A stretch of DNA of 64,000 nt, from the NCBI GenBank assembly GCA_019416455.1, contig DXXG01000028.1, positions 496,001 to 560,000 of the forward strand, in the 5' to 3' direction. Below the pieces are notes generated by a model. That model ran no database searches and was not told where the DNA came from. It saw nothing but the letters and a program-made list of their open reading frames with translations. Shown here one piece after another: positions 17,005-26,800 of the stretch. Origin of the DNA: Clostridiales bacterium (GTDB taxonomy: Bacteria > Bacillota > Clostridia > Oscillospirales > Acutalibacteraceae). How positions within the stretch are numbered: the stretch's first letter is position 1; the number at the start of each line of letters is the position of its first letter. Made by a program: the position numbers and the translations under genes.

Positions 17005-17071
17005 TTTTTACCATCCTCACATTCTTAAATTATATTCTCTTCTTGCTAAGATTGATAGAAATTTAATAAAA

Positions 17072-17905
17072 TTACTGCAACAATTTTTTTAAGTAAATCA
17101 GATCTTCTTTCGCATACTCTTCCGTATTGGCCTCATCTGTATACTCCGCGGGCATGCACACAATGCCTTCATACCCACGTTCTTTCAGATAATCAGCTGC
17201 CATTTTCCAAGACCCACAAGCGTGACGGCCAGTGGTCCAGTATTCGTTCCAAGCTGCTTCAGCTGCCTCAGGACCATTGACACGATAGCGGTAAGCAGCC
17301 TTAAAATTGACCATGCAAAGCTGATCCCATACAAGATCCAGAGCGATTCTGGGATCGTTTCCAGCCAGACCGCTGTGACCGGAATCCCACACTGCCGCGA
17401 TATAACGGGGATCATAGTCCTTTAAAAGGATGTAAGTTTCAGCGGAATTGGAAATGCTTTCACCGCAGTGCATCTGAACGCCCAGGGTAACACCATACTT
17501 TTCACAATAGGGCAGTACAGCGTCATAAGTCCGGCGAATGACCTCAATGTTCTTTTTGAAGCCAAGCTTGCCGTCCATATTCTGACAAATTCGAATGATA
17601 TTGCAGCCCGCTTCACGGCACCCTTCAAACAGAGATTCATTCACGCCGGCAACTTCGTTGCTGCCCTCCACAAACCGGACATCTACGCCTCCGGCGATGC
17701 TGGCGATCTCCAAGCCACGAGAAGAGAATACTTCACGCAGTTTTTTCATTCCTGCGATACCGTCAGAAGGCTGAACCTGATACCCGTCTCTCAGGGGATA
17801 TTCAACCGCGTCAAATCCCATCTCGGCAACTTTGTCTGCTAAGGCTTCCAGGGAAATATCTTTCCAAGGTTTTGTAAAAACGGAAAATTTCAATTCCTTT
17901 TTCAT
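17072..17905 (-). CDS. Sugar phosphate isomerase/epimerase-type TIM-barrel protein
   Basis: The 277-residue protein belongs to the xylose-isomerase-like TIM-barrel superfamily: KFSVFTKPWKDISLEALADK, GFDAVEYPLRDGY, a central YGVTLGVQMHCGE with metal-binding His and Glu, VWDSGHSGLAG, and a late GIVCMPAEYTDE with Glu. Metal ligands appear intact. Members act as isomerases or epimerases, or as lyases on 3-keto-glycosides. A start at 17905 follows AAGGAGGAAC. It sits between two Gfo/Idh/MocA genes, an arrangement seen in oxidation-elimination deglycosylation loci. Confidence 0.9.
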   Translation of the reverse strand: MKKELKFSVFTKPWKDISLEALADKVAEMGFDAVEYPLRDGYQVQPSDGIAGMKKLREVFSSRGLEIASIAGGVDVRFVEGSNEVAGVNESLFEGCREAGCNIIRICQNMDGKLGFKKNIEVIRRTYDAVLPYCEKYGVTLGVQMHCGESISNSAETYILLKDYDPRYIAAVWDSGHSGLAGNDPRIALDLVWDQLCMVNFKAAYRYRVNGPEAAEAAWNEYWTTGRHACGSWKMAADYLKERGYEGIVCMPAEYTDEANTEEYAKEDLIYLKKLLQ

Positions 17906-17950
17906 GGTTGTTCCTCCTTGTGTTTTCACACAGTGATTTAATTTGTAAAT

Positions 17951-18946
17951 TTAGTTTTTATTTTGATCTTCCCAGCACTGGTCTCCCCTTGCGTAAGCCT
18001 CTTTTACCAAGATGCTCTGAAGCGACCGCTTCAAAGTGCTTTCAAAGGGCGTCCCCTGCTGAAGAGAGTCAAAAAATACTCGATTCTCATCATAGAAACC
18101 ATTGGTGATAAACAATTCGCCAGTAGGACACAACGTTTCTCCTTTTACTTCATGTTCCACCACACCGTTATGAAGCACTGTCAACGATCCAGGGATATCA
18201 AACCCGTCACCCCAAATGGGCAGACACAGGAGAATCGTATAATCCCGATAGTGAATAGTTGCTCTTTCTAATACGATCCCGCAGCCAGGCAGCACATGGA
18301 CAAATGCTTTCGTCCCTTTTTTCATATCCGCCTGGAGATAAACACTGTCCGCTCTCTGATCTACTTTTTGATAGGAAAAAGTGACCTTCTCATAATCGTC
18401 ATCTGTCAAAAAGCGGACCGCGTCGATGGCGTGGATGGCAGTATCCGAAAAATCATCATCATTGCGTTCATGACGACAGAAGTCGTACCGAATATAGAGC
18501 ATGGGCTCCTTGATATTCTTCATGACTTCTTTACATTCCCGCATCAAAGGAATAAAATGACGATTAAATGCTACCATGTTGGGAACGCCGGTTTTTTCTG
18601 CGGTTTCGATCAGCCTCATGGTTTCGGTGCTGTTTTTTCCAGGAGGCTTTTCCAAAAACAGGGGCACTCCATGTTCCATCACCGCGCATCCTACTTCCGC
18701 TGCAATCGCCTCATTTACTGCAGCGCATACAGCGTCCGGCTTTTCCTTTTCGATCATTTCATGTAGGTCTGTGTAGTACCGTTCAAAGCCGAAACTCTCT
18801 TTATAGCGTCTGGCTTTTTCCTCATCCAGATCACAGCAGCCAGCCAAAATAACATCCGGGTTTGCTTCCTTATATCTTTTGTACGCGGGACCATGGTTTG
18901 AATTGGATATATTCCCGCATCCGATTGTGCATATTTTGAAAGCCAT
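17951..18946 (-). CDS. Gfo/Idh/MocA-family oxidoreductase
   Basis: The 331-residue protein has the dinucleotide-binding start KICTIGCGNISNSNHGP, the catalytic Lys motif PLFLEKPPGKN, and SDTAIHAIDAVRFL, which carries the conserved Asp-x-x-His-like helix. It is diverged from the protein encoded at 16021 and probably acts on a different position or substrate. AAGGAGGAGCAT lies immediately before the ATG, one of the strongest ribosome binding sites in the window. The FG-GAP gene at 18959 ends only 12 bases upstream. Confidence 0.9.
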   Translation of the reverse strand: MAFKICTIGCGNISNSNHGPAYKRYKEANPDVILAGCCDLDEEKARRYKESFGFERYYTDLHEMIEKEKPDAVCAAVNEAIAAEVGCAVMEHGVPLFLEKPPGKNSTETMRLIETAEKTGVPNMVAFNRHFIPLMRECKEVMKNIKEPMLYIRYDFCRHERNDDDFSDTAIHAIDAVRFLTDDDYEKVTFSYQKVDQRADSVYLQADMKKGTKAFVHVLPGCGIVLERATIHYRDYTILLCLPIWGDGFDIPGSLTVLHNGVVEHEVKGETLCPTGELFITNGFYDENRVFFDSLQQGTPFESTLKRSLQSILVKEAYARGDQCWEDQNKN

Positions 18947-18958
18947 ATGCTCCTCCTT

Positions 18959-21598
18959 TCAACCGATCACATACAATGTTCCAGCGGAATCTGTAACCGC
19001 CAATTCACCAAAGCCATCGCCATTGACGTCGCCATAGACAGGCCATGATAGATGGTTGTCAAATTCCATCTGAAAAACTTCTTCCCATCCTTCCTTTGAA
19101 AACCGTACAGCAGCCAGCTTTCTACCTGAGGTATATACGATTTCCTGCCGTCCATCTCCATCGATATCGCAGGAAAGAGGAACCGCGGGTGTGCTTCCGC
19201 CTGTGTACCAAAGAGGAGACTCAGTGCTCCCAGTAACCGGATCGACCACATGTAACACAGCCTTTCCATGATGTACAGCAGGCTCCGCTACAAGAGTCAT
19301 ATCCTCGAATTGGAACAGACACTGATTACTGCGATTTTCAAAATCGTGCTCTTTGTTTCCCCATTTCAAGGTACACCGGTCATCCAGGGCTTTGGAGCCG
19401 TCCTCAAATATCACCTGTCCAGTACCGTGGGAATCTCCCGCACAGCCGAAGAACAGATCAGCGTGAGTTTTTGACCGACTCAACGGAATTGGGGAAATAC
19501 TGGAAACCCATCCAAAAGGATAATTCTTGATCCATAGAGGCTCCCAAAACGCTCGCATGAAGTTGGCAAAGATCACTTCACCCGTGTCAGCGTGGGCAGC
19601 CCAAAGATTGTTCCCATATCCCGTCGTTACCTCGTCCACACCATCGCCATCCATATCCCAGGCTGTTAAGTAGAACGATCCGGCTCCTGACTGATAATAC
19701 TGCCCTTCATTGACAACATCCAATTTCCAGGCTTCCTTCCCGGTACTGCCCTCCAAGCCAAAGGTGATACCTGTATGCTGAACATTTCTCTGGCCGGATA
19801 CGATCACATATTTCTTTCCATTGGCCTGTGCGGAAGTAAAATATCCGAGGATCCCACTGAAGCCGCAAGGCTGTCCCGAAGGGATCAAATCAAACTCTTT
19901 GACCCAAACGGTCTCGCCGTGTTCATCCACCAGCTTAACTCCACCGCCATGGCCGTTGATCCGCGCCACCACCTGGCTCGTCCCACGACCCAGAAAATCG
20001 TCGGCAATCACGCCAAAATCTATGGTGGGGCAATACTGCTCTGCCGCGCCAAAACCGTCTACCGCCCATTTCTCATCTAAAACACCGTTTTCCATATCAA
20101 ATCGCACGATCTGCCCCACTCCATTCGCCAGTACCAGCGAATTGCTTTCACCGCCTAGATCGGCAATCACTGGGAGGGAGATTCGTTGATCTGCTGGGAT
20201 CCCCCAACACAGGGGAAGAACTTTCCTGTTCGGGATCTGAATCCCAACAGGATGGTCTCTCTTTGTTTCGAGACTGAGCAATGCGGTTCCGTCAGCTTGG
20301 AAACGAATCAGTTCGATATTGACACCTCGCGCGAATTCCAAAAACAACTCGCACTTCGCGTTTGATAAATCAAACCGGAAAATCTTTGTCTGTGTTCCAT
20401 CATTCACATAATAGAAACAGCAGGACATGTCCTCTGGAGTGACCAATGAGAAAAGACCAGGTTTCGGATTCTGTCCGGGATGAAGGGCCAGGGAATCATT
20501 TTCCACACTGTCACACCAATATCCCCACTTAGCGTTATCCTCTGAAAAAAGAACACCTTTTCTCAAGTGATAGATGGAAATTGTTGAGAACTCTGGGACA
20601 TCGATCCCGGTGGATGCGGAAAGGAATAATTCCATCATACCGTCACGGTCAATATCCACCGAGTCGATCAGGTAGGATCGGGGAAGATCCAGCTTTTCCT
20701 CTCCAGTCCATGCGTCCAATACTTTCACATGCCACTGGCCATCTCCCTGCTCGTTCCATATGTTGAACACCATCTCAAAACGACCGTCTCCGTCATAGTC
20801 GGCGATTGGCTCACGGGTATACCGCGTAATCACCTGAGCGGATTCGATGTGGTTGTCATAAATTTTAAACCACTGTTTCGAAAGCTTTTTCCCATCGTTT
20901 GAGATCACGTTCACATCCCAGGGATAGCAAGACAATATTACGATATCCGGAAAACCGTTTCCATTGAGATCCCGCGCCAGAACATAACCTCTTTTGCGAG
21001 AATTGTGCAGCTCCTCCTGCGGAAACTCCATGATTCTCTCTTTGGTAACGCTGTTGTAAACTACAATTCCGGCCCATCCTTCTACGATGATATCCAGCAC
21101 CCCGTCTCCATCCATATCAGCCACAAGGATATGGGGCCGCTCGATATAAAACGGAAAGGTCACCTCCCAAAGTTTCTCTGTATTCATCTGGGAATCGATC
21201 ACACGATAAACGGTCATTGAGTTGACGGATTCGTGCAACGACAGTCCCTCTGAAACGGATATCAGGTTCAGCTCGTCAGGAGAATAAAGGTGAAAAAGCC
21301 TGTCATTTGCTGATTGATGGCGTTGGATCGTCTCCCCATTCACAGAGTAAAACAGCCCATTAAACTTATATTTTTCCTCTATGCTTTGAAAGTTTTGGCT
21401 TGTTCCTTCTGGAATGGCGATCTCGTCACTCGTATCATCCGGATCGGGTATTAATTGAAAATACCCTTTATAGTTTCCGAACCTCACTTGATTTAAGATC
21501 TTGGGTCGGACCGTTTTTCCCGGCAAAAAGCTTTGGGAATTGCGAGAATTATTCCCTTTTAGTGTAGGCCAATCATCTCGGCATGTTGATTTCCGCAT
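18959..21598 (-). CDS. FG-GAP/VCBS-repeat beta-propeller protein without signal peptide (copy A)
   Basis: The 879-residue protein has at least seven Asp-rich calcium-type loops of the integrin FG-GAP/VCBS kind, for example ADMDGDGVLDIIVEG, RDLNGNGFPDIVIL, ADYDGDGRFEMVF, WDMDGDGVDEVTTGYGN and CDIDGDGRQEIVY. PQQ-type blades (LDAWTGEEKLDL, GLEGSTGKEAWKLD) are interspersed. It begins MRKSTCRDDWPTLKGNN, with no signal peptide or transmembrane segment, so it is probably cytoplasmic. That is odd for the family, which is usually secreted; PL11 rhamnogalacturonan lyases are a known propeller type with such loops. It is a full-length paralogue of the protein at 44534. I infer a carbohydrate-acting role from context but see no assignable active site. 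Confidence 0.8.
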   Translation of the reverse strand: MRKSTCRDDWPTLKGNNSRNSQSFLPGKTVRPKILNQVRFGNYKGYFQLIPDPDDTSDEIAIPEGTSQNFQSIEEKYKFNGLFYSVNGETIQRHQSANDRLFHLYSPDELNLISVSEGLSLHESVNSMTVYRVIDSQMNTEKLWEVTFPFYIERPHILVADMDGDGVLDIIVEGWAGIVVYNSVTKERIMEFPQEELHNSRKRGYVLARDLNGNGFPDIVILSCYPWDVNVISNDGKKLSKQWFKIYDNHIESAQVITRYTREPIADYDGDGRFEMVFNIWNEQGDGQWHVKVLDAWTGEEKLDLPRSYLIDSVDIDRDGMMELFLSASTGIDVPEFSTISIYHLRKGVLFSEDNAKWGYWCDSVENDSLALHPGQNPKPGLFSLVTPEDMSCCFYYVNDGTQTKIFRFDLSNAKCELFLEFARGVNIELIRFQADGTALLSLETKRDHPVGIQIPNRKVLPLCWGIPADQRISLPVIADLGGESNSLVLANGVGQIVRFDMENGVLDEKWAVDGFGAAEQYCPTIDFGVIADDFLGRGTSQVVARINGHGGGVKLVDEHGETVWVKEFDLIPSGQPCGFSGILGYFTSAQANGKKYVIVSGQRNVQHTGITFGLEGSTGKEAWKLDVVNEGQYYQSGAGSFYLTAWDMDGDGVDEVTTGYGNNLWAAHADTGEVIFANFMRAFWEPLWIKNYPFGWVSSISPIPLSRSKTHADLFFGCAGDSHGTGQVIFEDGSKALDDRCTLKWGNKEHDFENRSNQCLFQFEDMTLVAEPAVHHGKAVLHVVDPVTGSTESPLWYTGGSTPAVPLSCDIDGDGRQEIVYTSGRKLAAVRFSKEGWEEVFQMEFDNHLSWPVYGDVNGDGFGELAVTDSAGTLYVIG

Positions 21599-21616
21599 AT
21601 CTCTTTCTCCCTGACA

Positions 21617-22621
21617 TCACTTAAGTCCAGAATGCTCAATGCTCTCAATCAAGAAACGCTGCGCGAACAAATAAATTAAGAACAAGGGGATCACCGCCAG
21701 CAGCACTGCGGTATTGCCGGTTGCCGTGGCAAAGGCAATGGGAGGAGTAAGACCCATGGAGAGTCCCATTTCATCCATCACAGAACTGGAGGCCAACGCA
21801 ACCACCGATGTCAACTTCTGAGAGATCGTAACCATGTTGGGCGTATAAAATCCTGTAAAGAAGCTGTCTGTCCACTGCCACACAAAGGAAAGCATAAAGC
21901 AGACAACCATCATGCTCGTGCCGCTGGGCATAACGATTTTGAAATACGTCCCAAAGGAAGAACAGCCATCCAAATAAGCAGCCTCTTCCAATTCTTTCGG
22001 AAGTCCACGGTACAACTGTCTGAGAAGATACACATACAACCCGCATTTGTACCCTGTCACTGTAATGGAAGTCAGTATAAACGGCCAAACGCTGTTAAGT
22101 ATATTGACACCTTTGGACGTCCCGGAAATCAACCCGTAAATCCCTAAAATATCAAAATTCTGAAAATGTAGATACTGCGGAATCATTGTTACAAAAGGAG
22201 GAACCACCATTGTAAATATCAACAAGCCAAACAGCAGAGATCTTCCGGGAAACTTAAAGCGGGCAAAACCATATGCCACAAGGGCGGAGAAAAACACCTG
22301 CAAAACTCCAACCATAACGGAAAGCCAAAGAGAATTAAAAAACGCTTTCCAGTATTCCATCACTTTAAAAACATGTTCCGGGAATGTGGTGCTAAAATGC
22401 TTCGGGATATATACCACTGTCACATCCAGTACATCTTTTGTGGACATAAAAGCGGAAGAGATCTTCAAAAGGAAGGGCTGCAAGATAATAAAGCACAATC
22501 CAAAAACAACACAATACAGAAGCAGTTTCCAAAAAAGGTTAGCCACTTTCTTTATCAAATTGTGCGTCCGGGCATAATCACGTATGTTTGTGCCGATTAC
22601 AGCAACTTTATTTATCTTCAT
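21617..22621 (-). CDS. Carbohydrate ABC transporter permease (CUT1, MalG-like)
   Basis: The 334-residue inner-membrane protein has six transmembrane segments. It carries the EAA loop LPKELEEAAYLDGCSSFGTYFKIVMP, which contacts the ATPase. The C-terminal LFLIYLFAQRFLIESIEHSGLK is typical of MalG-type subunits. The ATG at 22621 is preceded by AAGGGGGG and lies 14 bases inside the upstream permease gene. It pairs with the next gene to form the channel of a sugar importer. No ATPase gene is nearby, so a shared MsmX/UgpC-type ATPase encoded elsewhere is expected. Confidence 0.93.
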   Translation of the reverse strand: MKINKVAVIGTNIRDYARTHNLIKKVANLFWKLLLYCVVFGLCFIILQPFLLKISSAFMSTKDVLDVTVVYIPKHFSTTFPEHVFKVMEYWKAFFNSLWLSVMVGVLQVFFSALVAYGFARFKFPGRSLLFGLLIFTMVVPPFVTMIPQYLHFQNFDILGIYGLISGTSKGVNILNSVWPFILTSITVTGYKCGLYVYLLRQLYRGLPKELEEAAYLDGCSSFGTYFKIVMPSGTSMMVVCFMLSFVWQWTDSFFTGFYTPNMVTISQKLTSVVALASSSVMDEMGLSMGLTPPIAFATATGNTAVLLAVIPLFLIYLFAQRFLIESIEHSGLK

Positions 22622-23522
22622 AATATACCCCCCTTGAAACAATCAAGGCCAAGACACCCATAATCACGATTATGGTCACAAAATAGATCCAGGCAATAGC
22701 CGCGCCAATCGAGAAATTCACCTGCTCAAAAGTTTTTTCATTAAAAATCTCCATGACCAAAGTGGTAGGATCTGTAAAACTATCTACAAGCGTATAAACT
22801 AGGTTGACTAAAACGAACGGACTGGCAATGGGCAATGTTACTTTCCAAAAATATTCCCAACCAGTAGCGCCATCCATATTAGCCGCTTCTCTGAGAGATT
22901 GGGGAATCGTCTGTAACGCGGATAGGAAAATCAAGATCTGAACTCCCGAACGCGAAACAATGGAATAGATGCTTTCGATCGCTCCCATTACAACCTCGAC
23001 CAAGTTTTCCTCCAAATTGATCGATTCAAGCAATGAGTACAAATTCTGAGAAAAAAACGCGCCGGCGTTCCCAGATTGGCTTTCCGTCATGGTTTTATTC
23101 AGCATGGCCATGGTATTCTGTTCAAACTGAAGCAGTATACCTGAAGTGATAATGACCGGCAGGAAAAAAATCGCTCTGGCAAATCCGCGGCCTTTAAACT
23201 TCTGGTTGAGCAGAATAGAAACGAAAAAGCTGATGATCAAGATAAGAACCGTATCCAACAAATTAGAGGACAAAGTCTTTCCCAGATAGGGAAGAAAATT
23301 TACATCTTTAAAGAATAGGTATTCGTAGTTCTTCAATCCGGCCCATGTTGTTTTATATCCAACATCCGCAATTTGGACATCACTGAAACTAAAGATCAGT
23401 GATTCGATAACAGGTTGTAAGAAAAAGAACAAAAGCCCTATGATAAACGGTGAAACGAACACATACCCCATCAGCTTTTTCTTTGCTGAAAGCGACAGCT
23501 TGAATTTGGGCTTTTCCCGCAT
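22608..23522 (-). CDS. Sugar ABC transporter permease (CUT1, MalF-like)
   Basis: The 304-residue membrane protein has a first helix LMGYVFVSPFIIGLLFFFLQP, the usual six-helix core, and an EAA loop IPQSLREAANMDGATGWEYFWKVTLP. A longer periplasmic stretch (residues ~130-185) precedes it. The ATG at 23522 follows AAGG; a GTG nine bases upstream is less likely. It is probably paired with the adjacent MalG-like gene and served by one of the two binding proteins at 30318 or 33313. Confidence 0.92.
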   Translation of the reverse strand: MREKPKFKLSLSAKKKLMGYVFVSPFIIGLLFFFLQPVIESLIFSFSDVQIADVGYKTTWAGLKNYEYLFFKDVNFLPYLGKTLSSNLLDTVLILIISFFVSILLNQKFKGRGFARAIFFLPVIITSGILLQFEQNTMAMLNKTMTESQSGNAGAFFSQNLYSLLESINLEENLVEVVMGAIESIYSIVSRSGVQILIFLSALQTIPQSLREAANMDGATGWEYFWKVTLPIASPFVLVNLVYTLVDSFTDPTTLVMEIFNEKTFEQVNFSIGAAIAWIYFVTIIVIMGVLALIVSRGVYYEDK

Positions 23523-23572
23523 TATCCACACCCTTCTTTCCAGAAAAAATTGTGTAACTTATGGGTTATCTA

Positions 23573-26140
23573 TCATAGCTCGACTACTTGATACGACTGA
23601 GGCGGGATCGTCACTCCATCCACCGTTACTTGAGAAGAAGAATAGTTGATATAAATCTTTGCCGCATCCTCATAAACAACGGAGTATACATCTTCCTCAA
23701 GCCGTACGTGCTCCACGATCTGCGACGAGGAAAGCGGTCTCAGCACGTCCGCAGCCTTACTATAAAGTTCCAGCAAAGAATCAAGCCAGTTTTCCGAGTC
23801 CAAAGAATACCACTTATTAAACGCAGAACTCTTCAGGATACTGTCCTCGTTGCAGGACAAAAAGTAAGCAGGGCTGCTTCCTGTTTCCAGGAGTTTCAAA
23901 AAGTAAATCTGTTCATCAAGGGAAGTAAAGTTCCTTGTTTGGGCAGCGTATGGAATATTTCCATGAATCACCATCTGGTAAAATGGAACATCATAGCTAT
24001 ACACTTCTTGTCTGGAAGACATAACCGGCACGTCCTGCACGAAATCCACATAAGCCAACGCGTATGCGTTTGTACCATTGGCCATAACGTTGGTCTTTTC
24101 CGCAAAACTTTCTAAAATTTGCCGATCATTTTCCATGGCCGTGGTCCGGTCCGCTGCACGGTTGCTGTTAAAATCGGAATTCAAATCGTACCCTTCCCAA
24201 TTAAGAGCGATTCCAGAGGAGCCAGCCAAGCTCTCAAAAGAGGACAAGAAATTTTCAGCCAATTTTTTCTTGTATTCAGGAGTGTAAATGTACCACCAAT
24301 CCTCATCGGTTATCGCAGTACCCTCAGAGGCGTTATACTCTCTCTTATACGCCTGTTTTTGATCAATAGAGGAAGCTGAATGCCAACTGGGCACAAACGT
24401 ATCAAAAAACGAATTAGACCGTTCACTCAAATAACTGCCATTCCAATCCAAGTACACATCCGCTCCAAAGGAATCCTTTTCATTTAGGAGATCCTGCAAA
24501 CCGCTTTTTCCTCCCAAGGATCCATCCGGACGTACTGCGTTGGGACGTTCCCCTCTTACGCCCCCTTTATTCCACCCACTCAAGGTCATAACAGTGTTTT
24601 CCACATCGTTGTTATACAATGTTTCCAACATATCCGCAGCCTGTTCAAACGTTGTCAAAGCCATGGTTTTATCGTTTGGCACACCTGCAGTGGAAATCAT
24701 CTTATCAATAGCGCAAAGCATATTGACGTACAGAGGGTATTTGTCGGTGGATACATCCTGGTTTAATCCACCTGTCTGCTTTAAATAGTCACGATAATAG
24801 TTGGCCATATCAGAGTATCCCGTGTCTTCCCCTGAAAAGAACGCATATCGGATCGAGCAGTTGCTGGAATATGGTTGTTCTTGGTAGACACGGACAACAC
24901 TTGCCTGACTGATACCCGGCACTTTCATTTCCGCGTTGTCACGGATAATATACCCAACCTGGAGAGAATGATATTGGCTTGTCTGCCCCGCTACGCTTAC
25001 TTTCAAAGTAGCAATAGACGCTGCGTCTTCCAAAATAGCCATAAATGCTTGATCTCCAGATTTGATGCCATAAACCGGAAGTCTCAAACTAGGCTGTTTT
25101 TCCGGATCCGTATTCTGGAGCATCGAGTAATCCGTACCGTAAAAGCTCAAATTAACAGGTGTTTTTAAGACGGGATTATCTGCAAAATCCACCACAGCTC
25201 CACTGCCGTCCGGAACAAACATGAAACCTTCGTCACTTTGATTTCCCGCTCCAAAGAAGGGCAAAACGGACACGTTGGTAATCATGTAGTCCTCACTCGA
25301 CCGCAAATCTTCTGTGGGCAGGGACACAACCAGTGTATCCTCTTCCAGCTTGTACTCCAAACTCGCTGTAAACCAAAGCTGATTCTCCGCGGCCGCAACA
25401 CCTACTTTTTCCTCTAATTCAGCCTTCTCCTCCAAAGTGAAACCAGCTTCTTCAAAAGCATTGCTCAATCTCTTCAATTTCTGGTTCTTTACGCTGCTGT
25501 ACAAGACATAAATTACATCGAAGTTCTCAGCGTCGGGATATTTTGCTAAAATTTCACTTTTTCTTTCCGCGGATATCTCACTCATCACTGTTTTACCGTA
25601 GGAATCCTTCACCAACATAATGTCGCTTCCCTTGGTAAAACGCGGAAGTATATTTTCCTCAAAGTCTTCTTCTGTACAGACCTCAGGCATGAACACTTCT
25701 TCTTTTGCTTCTTGCAACAAATAGTCGATTTTAATCCCATCTTCAATGGAGTAAATAGAAAATTGACCATTTTTGACTGCGTAGTCGAAATTGTTGATCT
25801 CAGAGATCTGGTTGGAATCGTTCACATAAGTCAAAACCAGCTGCGACGACATGATACTTTTCGTATATTGGTTTGCCACTGTATCATTGTCGCGGTCCTT
25901 GGGATTCGTGTAAAAGATTTTTCCAGACTCTTTTTCTTTAACAGCTACTTCGGTCGTAACTGGATCGCAGAGCATTTCTAGTTTCTCGTTTTCAGCTACT
26001 GTAACAAACCCATCACCTTCAAGTTCCAGCAATGAGTACCCATCTCGGTCCAGCGTTTTTCCAACTTGTGCCGTTTGAGGGGCGCAGCTTGTTAGCAGCA
26101 TCAAAATTACGACAAAACAAGATAGCATTTTCCTTCTCAC
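23573..26140 (-). CDS. DUF5696-type large lipoprotein
   Basis: The 855-residue protein starts at GTG (26140, with AAGGAG eight bases upstream) and has a lipoprotein signal, LLTSC, with Cys19 as the lipidation site. The remainder resembles the DUF5696 proteins found beside sugar ABC transporter genes in Paenibacillus and Clostridia. A beta-rich first half contains FMFVPDGSGAVVDFADN. A barrel-like second half carries VMTLSGWNKGGVRGERP, DVYLDWNGSYLS and GIALNWEGYDLNSD, which read like TIM-barrel strands ending in acidic residues. An extracellular glycan-binding or glycosidase role is possible but unproven. Neighbours are the two permease pairs and the YIP1 and NHL genes. Confidence 0.8.
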   Translation of the reverse strand: MRRKMLSCFVVILMLLTSCAPQTAQVGKTLDRDGYSLLELEGDGFVTVAENEKLEMLCDPVTTEVAVKEKESGKIFYTNPKDRDNDTVANQYTKSIMSSQLVLTYVNDSNQISEINNFDYAVKNGQFSIYSIEDGIKIDYLLQEAKEEVFMPEVCTEEDFEENILPRFTKGSDIMLVKDSYGKTVMSEISAERKSEILAKYPDAENFDVIYVLYSSVKNQKLKRLSNAFEEAGFTLEEKAELEEKVGVAAAENQLWFTASLEYKLEEDTLVVSLPTEDLRSSEDYMITNVSVLPFFGAGNQSDEGFMFVPDGSGAVVDFADNPVLKTPVNLSFYGTDYSMLQNTDPEKQPSLRLPVYGIKSGDQAFMAILEDAASIATLKVSVAGQTSQYHSLQVGYIIRDNAEMKVPGISQASVVRVYQEQPYSSNCSIRYAFFSGEDTGYSDMANYYRDYLKQTGGLNQDVSTDKYPLYVNMLCAIDKMISTAGVPNDKTMALTTFEQAADMLETLYNNDVENTVMTLSGWNKGGVRGERPNAVRPDGSLGGKSGLQDLLNEKDSFGADVYLDWNGSYLSERSNSFFDTFVPSWHSASSIDQKQAYKREYNASEGTAITDEDWWYIYTPEYKKKLAENFLSSFESLAGSSGIALNWEGYDLNSDFNSNRAADRTTAMENDRQILESFAEKTNVMANGTNAYALAYVDFVQDVPVMSSRQEVYSYDVPFYQMVIHGNIPYAAQTRNFTSLDEQIYFLKLLETGSSPAYFLSCNEDSILKSSAFNKWYSLDSENWLDSLLELYSKAADVLRPLSSSQIVEHVRLEEDVYSVVYEDAAKIYINYSSSQVTVDGVTIPPQSYQVVEL

Positions 26141-26157
26141 AGCTGCTACTCCTTTCC

Positions 26158-26772
26158 CTACCGAAGACTTAATTCCATGACAATGGTATTGATGAACTCA
26201 ATAACTCGGTCGATCAACGTGAAAAACAATGTAAAAGTAAACAACATCAGGATAATGCAAAACAGGATAATCAAGAACGCGACGAAAGTTTTTGTTCCGC
26301 TATACTGATGCGTGGTAAGCGTTCCAACAAACATGAGAAACGCTACCCACAGTGTCGACAGCACATTGATAAATTGAAGAAACGCCACTTCATCCAATGA
26401 GAAAATATTGCTGCAAATCAAGAATACTACTCCCAAAAATACAGCAGGTGACAGCGCATAAGCGGTATAAATAAAGATATCTTTTAATCCGCCTTCACCG
26501 TCCATTAGAGTGGTTACAGCCCAATTCGCTATACAAAACAAGCCATATGGGACCAACACACCGGCGATTTCCGCAAACACGTTCAGATCTTCAGGATCAT
26601 GCAGGTTATAGGTGAAACCATCTAACTGTTTCTGCAAAATAGATACCAAGATAAGTGAAGCTAAAATCAAAGCAGCTACCGCGCCAGATCCCCTCTTTTC
26701 ATGTTTTAGGTCATAAAATCCATCGAAGGGATGAAACACCAGATACTTGATATAGGAAATCTTTTTTATCAT
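26158..26772 (-). CDS. YIP1-family membrane protein
   Basis: The 204-residue protein has about five transmembrane helices and the YIP1-domain features YLVFHPFDGFYDLKHEKRGS at the N-terminus and FIYTAYALSPAVFLGVVF in the middle. The ATG follows GGAAGGAAAGG. In Firmicutes such proteins occur repeatedly beside DUF5696 lipoproteins and NHL-repeat proteins in sugar-uptake operons. A role as membrane scaffold or transporter accessory is inferred from that association only. Confidence 0.82.
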   Translation of the reverse strand: MIKKISYIKYLVFHPFDGFYDLKHEKRGSGAVAALILASLILVSILQKQLDGFTYNLHDPEDLNVFAEIAGVLVPYGLFCIANWAVTTLMDGEGGLKDIFIYTAYALSPAVFLGVVFLICSNIFSLDEVAFLQFINVLSTLWVAFLMFVGTLTTHQYSGTKTFVAFLIILFCIILMLFTFTLFFTLIDRVIEFINTIVMELSLR

Positions 26773-26800
26773 ACCTTTCCTTCCTCCCAGCGCATGGCGG

